The notes under the pieces were generated by a model. It did not search any database. It was not told where the DNA came from and was given only the letters and a program-made list of their open reading frames with translations. From Symmetrospora coprosmae (taxonomy: Eukaryota > Basidiomycota > Cystobasidiomycetes > Symmetrosporaceae), in the NCBI GenBank assembly GCA_008802785.1, contig VUYT01000006.1, forward strand, positions 62,001 through 126,000: a stretch of DNA of 64,000 bases, read 5' to 3'. A program made the translations under genes and the position numbers. Positions within the stretch are counted from its first letter, which is position 1. Every line of letters begins with the position of its first letter. Below, in pieces: positions 1 through 11,808 of the stretch.

Positions 1-1005
1 GGCTGTAACGATGAGAAAAGCGGGCGAGATGGAGCTCTCGAGGGCTCCCTGCAGTGCGCGTAGCGCCATCGTTGTCGCCCAGTTCTGCGAAGCCGCTATT
101 GCGCCAACCACGATGCCCCAAAGGATCATCATGATGCCGAGTACCTTGTTGATTGCAAAGCGTTGCAAGAGGTAGACGACGAGCGGTTCCGACACGACTG
201 CGGGCGATGACGGCGAGCACAAGTCAGCCATATAGCCAGGACTGCACAGTTGTGCAGGAACTGCAACAGTGCGACAGCCTTACGATATGAGAGATAGAAG
301 ATGCTGTAGGTACAAGATGAGATGCTCTGGTGAGCGTCGGGAGTACGGCGTTTCGGCCGGGCTAGCAAGGCCGCACTCACGTAGTCAACCAGCTGTATTG
401 CTGGCCGCGCATATTGAGATCTTCACGCAGTCCAAACGTCGACTGCGTCGATACTGAGACCTTATCGGCCTGCTGAGTGCCTGCAGTCGAGCCGGAAGAG
501 CTGATAGTCGGCGATCATGCACACGGGAGTCTAGGCCTCGAGCTCGCGCGGCGGACAATGAACGCACCATACTGAAGAAGTGCAGCAAGCAGCGTGAAAG
601 GGAGCACGAGATGCAGCGAATCAGTAACTGCGCATGTAGCCACTGTCATCCGACTGCGAGCTTCTCGCTTCCGCGCCGCCAGTGACAGCGGTGGGGTTGT
701 GGTCTGTCGCAGTGCGGTTTCGAGCCCGGCAGAGGCGGCAGTGGGCGACTCACACAGAGCCACATCAGGGGGAGCAGAATGAGATCTTGCTTCATGAGGA
801 CACGCTTGTACTGCTCATCCGTGTAGATGAGCGAGTCCTGGAGGAGCTCCTCTATCGAGCCTCCCTTCTCTGCCTCTCCTTCGCCGAGCTTGGCTTCGTC
901 CGAGGAGATGGACGACAGCGGCGGCAGCTGTGGCCGCGGTACGAGATGACCGTCTCGTTCCTGGTCATCCCCTTCGCGAGTTGTGGCTTTGAGAGCTGCT
1001 GTCAT
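1..1005 (-). CDS. MFS transporter, allantoate permease (Dal5-like, ACS) family, N-terminal part, runs off the left edge
   Basis: Predicted plasma-membrane proton symporter for small organic anions or amino-acid derivatives. The start is the ATG at 1005-1003; a cytosolic head of about 80 residues leads to the family signature YTDEQYKRVLMKQDLILLPL, and the exon ends in MWLC before a GTGAGT donor near 750. A short middle exon near 280-300 encodes IFYLSY. The leftmost exon (about 1-185, minus) reads LLQRFAINKVLGIMMILWG and then IVVGAIAASQNWATTMALR, which are transmembrane segments 3-4 of the family, followed by the ESSISPAF region. The last two-thirds of the protein lie outside the window. It is divergent from the amidohydrolase gene, with which it shares about 1.1 kb of upstream DNA. 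The family is clear; the substrate cannot be told from sequence. Confidence 0.85.
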
Positions 1006-2121
1006 GGCGGACGTCTCCCTCGGATGGGTCGGAGAAACGACAACAGCATCGCCCAAGTCGCAGCCGGCTGGCCTGGAGCACGCCCTCTGCGGAGGACGAG
1101 GCGGGACCCGTTCAGCCCTGCTCGCGCCGGCGGGCTGAGGTCGACGCAGGACGAGCTGCGATTGAGCGTCTCTGCTATGCTGGTGACATATCACGTCCTG
1201 CCCGTCCGCTCCTCCCCCGTCCAGCCAACGACTGCGCTGTCGCTTGCGGGCCAGCAGCAGGCTGGATCACGAGGCGGCCTAAGGTACCTTCACGATGAAC
1301 AGCGGTCGTTGCGCCTTAGCTCCGTACATGAGCAACGCTGAGATCGTGCGTTGAGTCTGCATGGAGTCTGCATGGCAGATCTCAAGCACCCGAGGCGCGC
1401 CTGTGACGGTCGGGCGTTGGCAGGTACGAAGGATCGTCGAGTGCAGGAGGTAGGGTACGATCAGTACCATGGAGGCGACAAGCCCTTGCTACTACTGCTG
1501 TACCGTACTGGACCGTGTCGGAGACGGACGCTGTGCAGTGCAGAGATTGTCGAGAGGGAAGGCGGGACGAGGCAACGGCGGCTGGGGTGTCAGCGAGCGT
1601 CCTTCACCTGGTTGTGCTTCCTGCGTGCCTCCAGCTGAGCCTAACTAGCGGCTTCAGCGGCAAGGCCGGCTCTCCCTGATTGCCGCCAAAGCGAAAGCGG
1701 GCAAGCTCAAAGCAGGCCCATCTCGAAACAGACTTGGCCATCTTGAACAGCAGGGTCTCCTTCACTCTACTCCGATATAACACTCCTCCCGCCCGCCAGC
1801 TAACGAGACAGGGAGGCGGAGGCAGCTGTGGGCCACCGGAATTGCGACAACTGCACGCGGACGCGGAGTGCGGGACGAACAAGTCGCGCCCCCACGTGCA
1901 GCCTCTCTCGCTACGAGGAGCAGCCACGACCCTCGACCGCTAGCCCAAGTAAACAGCACCAAGCAGCTCAGTCCCGGTCTTCCTTGGCTTTCTGCCATCC
2001 CGTCTTCTTCTCCCCACGTTGCGGATCCCCATCAACACCTATCGTTGATTGTGCCTTGCGCCTCAGCCCTTCCCTCCTTGCTCGCCTCCTCCTCCTCTCC
2101 GCCCCTCTAGTCGGACAGCCC
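1006..2121. other. shared upstream region of divergent transporter and amidohydrolase genes
   Basis: About 1.1 kb lies between the two divergent start codons. Open frames here are short, unspliced-looking and match no family. The stretch before the amidohydrolase start (about 1980-2110) is CT-rich, as fungal leaders often are. A shared promoter is inferred from geometry alone. Confidence 0.5.
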
Positions 2122-4098
2122 ATGACGCGCACCGGCGGACGGCCGTCCGCCTCTGCGGCAAGCACGGAAATGGCCATCAGTCCAGAGGAGATGGCCAGAG
2201 ACGCAAGAAGTGTCAAGATCATTCGCGCAGCCCGACTTCTCGTCGATAGCGAAGCCGAAATCATCGAAGACGGCGCGGTCGCGGAAGTCTCCGGAAAGAT
2301 TTTGTACGCTGGCCCTCGGTCTGGCTTGGAGCAAAACCTCCGCACTCAGGGCTTTGCGGAGGTTACGGAACCGACGCAGGATCTCGGTGATGTTACATTG
2401 ATGCCCGGTAGGTTTCGACTCGACTTCGTAGAGGTCGATTCCGGGCTGCCCCTAAGATTGCGGAGCAGGTCGGAACGAGGCCTGTCTCTTCTCACTGACA
2501 CACAAAGCCGCCTTCTTACGACCTCTATTGTCTTACAGGTCTCTTCGACTGCCATGTTCACCTGGTCATGGACCCAGGGAGCACGCGGACGGCGTCTGAC
2601 TTTCTCAAGCTAGACGATGCCGCCCAGTTGACCCTGATGGCCTCAAATTCGCTCAAGCTGCTCGATGCGGGTGTGACCACAGCACGCGATCTAGGATGTC
2701 CAAAGACGCTCGCAGTGACTCTTCGCGATCAGATTGCGTGCGGAGAGCGGAATGGTCCCAGGTGCGACATCTGAACCAGAAGTGAGCCTCGCACATACGG
2801 GCCTCTGACCGAAGTCTGCATGCTCGACGTCGTACATTACGGATTGGACTCGTCAGGCTGCTAGTGTCCAACGGTGAGCTGATGAGCTGGGACCTCAGGG
2901 CACTTCCCGGTCGCCATGAAAAGCTGACAATTTCCCCCATGAAATGACATCAGCTCCAATAACAGTCTTCCGCGGTCATGCCTGTGCAATGGGCGGCGAA
3001 GCTGAAGGGATCGAAGGCGTGCGCGCAGAAGTGCGGAAACGGGTAGCAGAAGGGGCCGATGTGATAAAAGTCATGACGACGGGCGGTTTCATGACGCCTG
3101 GAAGTCATCCATCTGAAGCGCGGTATAGCTTGGAAGAGCTACAAGCGATCCGCGAAGAGGTGAGCGCGACCCATATTCTGCAGCGATGAGTGGGCCACGC
3201 TGAGTAAAACCCTGCCCGTGTCTCTTGTCGTAATCTACAGGCTCGCAGCGCCGGGCTCATGGTCACAACGCACGCCCAAGGGGTTGAAGGCATCCGGAGA
3301 GCCGTCGAGGCCGGCTTTGATTGTATCGAGCACTGTTCCTGGATCGTGGACAAGGGCACCTTGTACAACGCCGGAATCGCGAAGCGTATCGTCGATAAGG
3401 ATATCGCTATCTGCCCGACAATGAACACTGTGAGTCGCGCGGCGTGCACCTGACCAGACAAACTTGCTGAATAGCGGTCCTCTCCGTAGGCATGCTCTCG
3501 CGAATGCTACTTTTGTCCGTGGGACGCGCGCGACATGATTCTATCCAACCTTTCCGAGCTGCGGGCCGAAGGCGCTCGGACCATCATCGGCACAGATGCT
3601 GGAATCGGGCTGTGTCACTTTGAGCGCTATGCCGACGGCCTCGTCGTCATGCAAGAAGCTGGGTACACCCTGCGCCAGATCATACACAGTGCAACTGCCG
3701 TGCGTATGCAGCAAGACTCGAAGCGACGCGTATACCGCATCTGAAGACTGACTGCTGCTGTCTTCATTTACCGATTCCATCAGGGCGCTGCCCTAGCTTG
3801 CGGACTGCAGAATACGACGGGCAAGCTACGCCCGGGTTTCGCTGCAGACCTAGTTGCATTCCAAGGAAATCCGCTGCAAGATATCAACGCATTCAAGCAT
3901 CCAACGTTTGTCATGGTGCGTATAGAATACTCTGGTTAGCTACATTACTATTCTGCCTGTGCTTGACGCTCGATTGCGTCTCTACAGGCTCGCGGACAGG
4001 AACATACCCTCACCCCGATACCGCCGCTGGGAGACCACGCTCACGAGATCAAGCAGATATACCAAAGCTTGAGAAAGGGAGCGGGATTCAGCGATTGA
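2122..4098 (+). CDS. metal-dependent amidohydrolase, imidazolonepropionase/prolidase-like
   Basis: Cytosolic amidohydrolase-superfamily TIM-barrel enzyme. At least seven exons keep one frame. The start is the ATG at 2122; exon 1 ends at DVTLMPG before an intron with GTAGGT donor at about 2408. Exon 2 gives the first metal site LFDCHVHL (HxH). Later exons carry [12 protein letters not shown], where the Lys is the likely bridging residue, then VTTHAQG (His), CIEHCSWI (His) and IIGTDAGI (Asp), the full metal-ligand series. The C-terminal part has [14 protein letters not shown], the beta-sandwich signature of this subfamily, and the protein ends KGAGFSD. Relatives hydrolyse cyclic amides, X-Pro or X-Arg/Lys dipeptides, or N-acyl amino acids; the substrate cannot be chosen here. 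The aminotransferase 340 bp downstream on the same strand suggests a joint role in amino-acid catabolism, which is inference. Confidence 0.88.
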
Positions 4099-4439
4099 CT
4101 AGCATACGTGGACATACTAATTTCGTGGCGTAGTGGCGGACAGCACAAATTAGAGCAGATATGGCAAGCGCGTCACAACCGCAGTGTAGCAGTACTGTAC
4201 CATATGCTGGCTAGACACGTCGCGAGCGGTCCAGAGAGCGCATCGCCTGCAGCTGCCCATGCGACGCATCCATCGGGATCTCTAGCGATAAGAAAGCCGT
4301 CCGGCGGAGGCGGAGCTCGAGGCGTCCCGTGCACACGCGCGTGACCTGCCGACATGTCACCGGCACCTCGTGCTTCCTGACAGGTTGCCCGTCTCGCTGC
4401 TTTCTCCTGTACCGCAACAGCATCACAAGAGTCGCAAAG

Positions 4440-6656
<2,217 letters not shown>

Positions 6657-6870
6657 TGCGTTCATCGCTATCACGGTGGAAGCCATGCCTTTGAGACCGG
6701 AGTCGCAGAACTACTCCATTTAGAGCAGCTTAGCATTCGTATGCAAGCAGCAACGTTGCATTAGGCGCGAACACAACAACAGCTATTCCTTGGCAGTCAC
6801 AGGCTTGCCGGCTCGCAGGTCTCTTTCGTCTGTTCGTCACTGCATGTTGCTAAGCGACAGCTGCCAATAA

Positions 6871-9800
6871 TTACCAGATGGTCCACGGCGGTAAGCTGAA
6901 GTACAGCTCGCCGTTTGGCTGGTGTGCCGCAGGCGCAGCGGTAAAGGACGGATCCTGGAAGCCTTGTAGAGTGTGATGGTGCTGCATCATCATCGGCGGA
7001 GCGCCAAAAATGCTCGATGCATCCTCAAGCTTGGGCTGGGGCAGCATTCCATACGCGCCGAGACTGTTTGAAAGCGAGTGCTGCAGCTGCATGGGCTGGG
7101 TATGTGGAGCGGGATGGTATCCTGTCTGCCGCTGCCAAAGAGAAGGATCAAAGGCCGCCCCGCCAGGGTTGGTAAACGGTGGCCCGGACGGCTGAGGTAG
7201 CGGTGGTGGCGCTCCACCCTCGAGCAGGCTCTCAATCTGCGAGATGAGCGCCGAGACTGATTGCTTCATCCCGGGAAGGCTGACCCATGTCAGGAGGATT
7301 CGCGAAGAATTGCGAAGGCGGTCAAGAAGCTCGGGACGGAGGCCCTCTCGCTTGGCCGCCGCGACATCGATTGTTGCGCCCCAGAAGGCACTGCGATAGA
7401 ACGTCAGTCGAGTCAGTAGGTACTGATTTCTTGGTTGTACAAAAGCAGACCCGCCAACTCACGCATAAATATAGATGAAGGTGAGGCGCAGCACGCCAAA
7501 GGTATTCTCGAACATGACGAAGAGAGCATGTATCTCCTTTGCGCGCTCGTTGCATTGCTGCCGCGCTTCCTGCATTGGGCTTCTTGCGGCGGCCATGTTG
7601 TAGAACGGTCGATAAAGGAGGATCCACGTTGACCGCAAGAGGAGGCTATGGCACGAGGGGCATGATTAGCCATGCTCTCCTCGATCGAAGCAGGCCTGCA
7701 CGATGAGACTGACTTGAAATGAGCAATGTGAGGCGGAGGCGAGATAGCAGGCATGTCGTTGGTATCGATAAGGATGTCGGATGGTATCTTGGCTTGCCAC
7801 GCCTTCATGCGGTCTCGAATGTTACGGACAGCCCGGTAGATATCGTCAACGTGTCGCTGATCGTGCGAAGCCATGTAGACGTTGCTAAGGATGTCATCGA
7901 GAAACTGCACGGCAAACGGTCAGTCAGCCCCAGCACTATCGAGGCAAGACTCCGAGAACAAAACTGACAGTGAAGAGCATACACGCCTGGTGATGGCATG
8001 CAATCTCGTTGTTTGCCTGTGGTGTTGTGACCACGGAGGGGATGTCGGGATCGTCCTCGGGACGTACGGGGAGGACCGGGACCCAGAGCGCTCTCTCCTC
8101 GCCGTTCGGCTCTGGGAGATCAACACGGAGCTTTGGCATTGGAGGACGACGGTTCATATTGAGCGCCATAACGATAGACCTGAGACGGGGAGCGAAGCGG
8201 GCACACTCGAACAGTCAGCACAAAAGGGTTGTGAGTGCACGCGACACAGCTTGCCCAGCGCACCAGACATAGGCAGACCAGTAGAGACGCCTGATCATCC
8301 GCGCTTGAGCAGCATCGTAGTTATCGATGCCTTCAAGGAGGTCTGGGAAACGAGCGGAACACAGTCAGTAAGATAGCCCTACCTTGCCCGTCCAGCGAGC
8401 AGACCAGCCGTAGCAACGCACCATTGACCAGCGCGACAATCGTGTACGTCATCGCCCAGGCCAAGGTGTGGTCTCCTCGTGCAGCGGCGGCCGCAGCCAA
8501 TAGCAGCGAGCCTAACCGAGCACAACGCGGTGATTGCGAATCGAGCGATTAGCAATAGACCGTTACTTATCACTTTAGATCGAGGGCTCACCTTGCGAGG
8601 TCGTGAGCGATGGGCTCCTGCCCTTTGTGTACTCAACGCTCATGAGCAAGTGCGCTCGGGCGCGATACTCTCTTCGCCTGCCTTGCGAGCCCGGACAGTG
8701 AATGGCGGCGTGTGCATAGATTGACCAAAGGAGGAATGGCGTGCAGAATGTCTGGTCCCCGCTCATCTTGGACCTCCTGAACTCTGCTTCGTCGAGAAGC
8801 GAGTAGCGCGGGTTAAGCCAGCAGAAGTAGTAGCTGAGCAGGCGCTCCTCCTCGTCCGCGTCAGGAGCACCCTGCATCATGCCGCCGGGAAGCGCGGCCG
8901 TCACGTAGTCCTCCATGAGGTCGAGGATGTCCTCGTCCTCGTTCACACCGGCGATCTTGTTGCTTGTGAACTGAGCAATGGCCTCGCCCGACCCGTCGGA
9001 AGCCGGTGCCGTGCCCGTCCCCATCTGTTTGGGCGAGATGAGGATGTTGCGCGCCCCATGCGGTCCGCGCATGCTGCCCGGGTGTGCAGCAGACGTCATG
9101 GCAGGAGTGGCGGGGTTGTTGGCGCTTTCAGAGTATTCGCCATGCTGCAGGCTGCCGTTACCCGACGCGCGGGGACTGTGTTGTCCATGCTCAAGGTAAT
9201 CTTCTCTATCAGCGTGGAGGCCAGATGACTCGCCGTTTTGCGGGTGCCGGCCGTCCGCATCAAAGCCGTTCCGGTTGATCTTCTGGTCCTGCTCATCGTA
9301 CCCTGCAAAGCTGCCCGCTCTCGTGCCCTGCTCGTCTCCCGAATAGTCCCGATACCCATACTCCGGGCTCTGTTGACTAAAGCGGCGCTTCTTGCCGCCT
9401 CTTCCAGAGCCACTTGCACCCGTGCTCCCGCCCCTATGCGAGGCCGCCGCAGCGGCCGTTGCCTTCTCGAGCATCTTGCTGCCCTTCTCTGAGCCAAGGA
9501 AGCTCTGCAGAATCCGGTCCTTCTCGCCCAGATCTCCCGCGTCAAGTGCCTCACGAATGGCACTCTTGAGCTTCTCGTTTTCGTTATCGGCGCGCCGCAA
9601 TCGGCTCGGCTCGCCCAAGCTGCCGTAGGTGCACTCTACACCGCGGTCCTCGCACGCTCGGCACAGCGTCTCTCCGGTGACTGGATCCCTCCCAGGGCAC
9701 TTGCGCTTGCGTGCGCGACACGCATCGCAGCTTGCATTGTACCGCCGGGTAGGCTTCTTCTTGCCAGATCCAGATGCGTCGCCCTCGCCTCCGCCGCTGT

Positions 9801-10806
9801 CACCTGCTGCAGGACTGCCGGTAGCCGTATCTGTCCCCCCTCCTCCGCCTCGCTTCTTGCCGGATTTGGCGGTCGTGCTAGCACCGTCGTTACCGCCTTT
9901 CTTCTTGCGCTGCACTGGCTGGCTCTTGGGCGACGCGCGCGGTGCAAAGTTGACGGCTGGGTTAGATGAACCAACACGGTCGGTGTCGTGCAGCTGCGAA
10001 AGGCTAAGGCCAGATTGAGGGTGGGGTATCGGTGGCATGGATAAGGGCAGGCCCGCGTCTGATTGCGCGTGAGCATGTCCATGTGCTTGACCATCGCTCT
10101 GATGCTGCGGAAGGTGACCAATAGAGTTGCGATGTACGTTCGGATAGCCAGGTAGGATGTCTGCATCGTAGTAGGGCATCGCTGGGCCGGACATCGAGTG
10201 TTGCTGTTGATTTTGATGGTGCAGCTGACTGTTGTCGTAAGGGTGCTGGTGGGTCATCCCACCGGCGTTACCGAGGTGAGGCGAGTACTGGCCGCTGTGC
10301 GGGCCGTCTAGACCCATTGCAGTTGAAGCCGAGGCAGCCGAGGCCAGCATCGAGATTGCGGCCGATCTTGGCGAGGTTGCCATGCCTCTGCCTCCTGGAT
10401 GGCTGCTACTGAGCGACATGGCCGTGTGCCCTTGCGGAGAGCCCTCGCTGGCGGCTCCAGCTTGAAGTGCCGGGCTCTGCGGCGGCATATGCTCCGGGTA
10501 GCCCGCCGGGTTGCCGGGGAAGTGGAAGGTGGAGCCGAGTGGGGTGCCCTGCGGTGCAGTCCCAACCCGAGCTCGTTCATTCATCGAAGCTTCCTGTCCA
10601 GCTCCACTCCCTCCTCCGTTGGCAGAATAGAGGAACGGCTGGTGCTGGCCCTGGCCTGGATGGGACTGCGAGAGTGAGTGCTGGTGCGAGTACTGGGGCG
10701 GGCGATGTTCCTGCTGTTGTGACGTAGCATAGGCATAGTGGTGCTGGCTGGGGTGGATATGCCCGTGCGACTGGGAGTGCGAGTGCGCGTGCGTCTGTTC
10801 CTCCAT
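6871..10806 (-). CDS. Zn2Cys6 transcription factor with fungal-specific regulatory domain (XlnR-like architecture)
   Basis: Nuclear DNA-binding regulator. The first exon (10806 to about 8590) holds a His/Gln-rich head and a basic Ser/Gly linker. The binuclear zinc cluster follows near residues 355-385: CDACRARKRKC, then CRACEDRGVEC, then a basic linker. A long disordered stretch leads to the fungal_trans domain, starting at SYYFCWLNPRYSLLDEAEF and spread over about seven exons: AWAMTYTIVALVNGALLRL, ARMIRRLYWSAYVWCA, MALNMNRRPPMPKLRVDLPE, FLDDILSNVYMASHDQRHV, LLYRPFYNMAAARSP. The protein ends in a Pro/Gln-rich tail, SLPPWTIW. The start could instead be the ATG at 10584 (residue 75), which overlaps the stop of the neighbouring membrane-protein frame; Gln/His codon use favours the upstream ATG. 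It may control the genes to its left (inference). Confidence 0.88.
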
Positions 10807-11284
10807 TCGAGCAGCAAGGCTGAGCCGATGACGAGGCCGCAGGAGCTGAGGCCGATAATGAGGGCGAGTATTGGTAGGCGGACTGCCCAGAGGCGATCAA
10901 CGGGGAAGATGAAGCTTGTCCTGCTCGACGACGAAGAGGGAGCGTCGAACGAGCTCTTCGAGCTCTCTCGGGCAGAAGCCGGCGGCGGGAGGAGGGGCTG
11001 CGGATCCGGTAGACGGTCACCGGTTCAGCGAGAGTGCAGGCTACGATGAGGTGAATGACAGCCATTGCTCACCGAGACGAGGACCCAGAGGGTGTAGTAG
11101 AGGTCGGCGAGTGTGGCTCCTACGAGGATAGCGGCTGCCAGCGGTGGTCCGGGCGAAAGAACGAGGAAGGAGCCAGGTGAGCCGTCAGTCATGCGTCAGA
11201 AAGCGCAGAGCTGCCAGCATCGAGAGGCCATCTCTGCTGGAGGCTCGACTACTCACCGCCAGTGACCCTATCGCCGTCTCCCAT
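10581..11284 (-). CDS. small predicted two-helix membrane protein overlapping the Zn2Cys6 gene
   Basis: A three-exon model, all joined in phase: 11284-11257 (MGDGDRVTG), 11134-11073 and 10997-10581, with GTGAG donors and CAG acceptors; the first intron has a CTGAC branch motif and a pyrimidine tract. The product is about 168 residues. One hydrophobic segment is AAILVGATLADLYYTLWVLV; a second is RLPILALIIGLSSCGLVIGS, followed by LLLEWRNRRTRTR, a positive-inside flank. A Ser-rich loop joins them and the tail is Arg/Ser/Thr-rich. I do not recognise the family. Its last 226 nt overlap the other frame of the Zn2Cys6 N-terminus, and its TGA stop shares bases with an in-frame ATG of that gene at 10584. 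The phase-consistent splicing and paired hydrophobic segments argue for a real gene; a chance open frame is the alternative. Confidence 0.5.
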
Positions 11285-11808
11285 GCACTGGCGGTACTTT
11301 ACTGTGCTCTCTCTGATATAATACTGCAATGACTGTTTTCCTGATGGCCGCTCCTCCTCTGCTTCTTTCGGGGTCGACGGCAAGAAGAGAGACGGACGTT
11401 GCGGGAAGGTGTGGTCAAGGACGGAGAGGTCGGGATGCCGCAGATGGCGGAGGGCGGACGCGGACGGAGGACGGAGGAGCAGCGGGATGTGGGCCTGCCT
11501 CGTTGCTTATCTGATTGATTCACTTGCAGTGTCAGCGTAAGGACAGGCAGAACATCCGACAGTCTCTCTGTGTGCTCTTTCTGTTCCCTCTCCCCTCCTT
11601 CCTCTCGAAAATCTGTCTCTCCTCTCTGGCCAGCAGGGCCCGGCGACTGATTGGTCCGACCCCGGCCGCCTCTCCCCCCGCGGGCAGGGGGAGGGAGGGA
11701 CCCTGCAGCTCGCGTCATCGGCACACGTGCCGCTTCACGCCACGCCCCAACTCGCAAGTCTGACCTGCAGAGGGGACAGTTGGCGTCCACTCACAACGGA
11801 GGGCAAAG
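11285..11808. other. intergenic region between divergent genes
   Basis: About 520 bp between the small membrane-protein start (minus) and the coiled-coil protein start (plus). Several CT- and GC-rich stretches are present. A minus frame at about 11504-11257 reads smoothly (for example LRHLRHPDLSVLDHTFPQR) into the membrane-protein start, but it has no upstream ATG, so it could be leader or an extra exon. No other gene was recognised. Confidence 0.4.

Noticed and set aside
11299-11790. Minus frame starting MDANCPLCRSDL, resembling a RING start
   Set aside because: Only one Cys pair is present, the rest is Arg/Gly/Pro-rich with no further zinc ligands.
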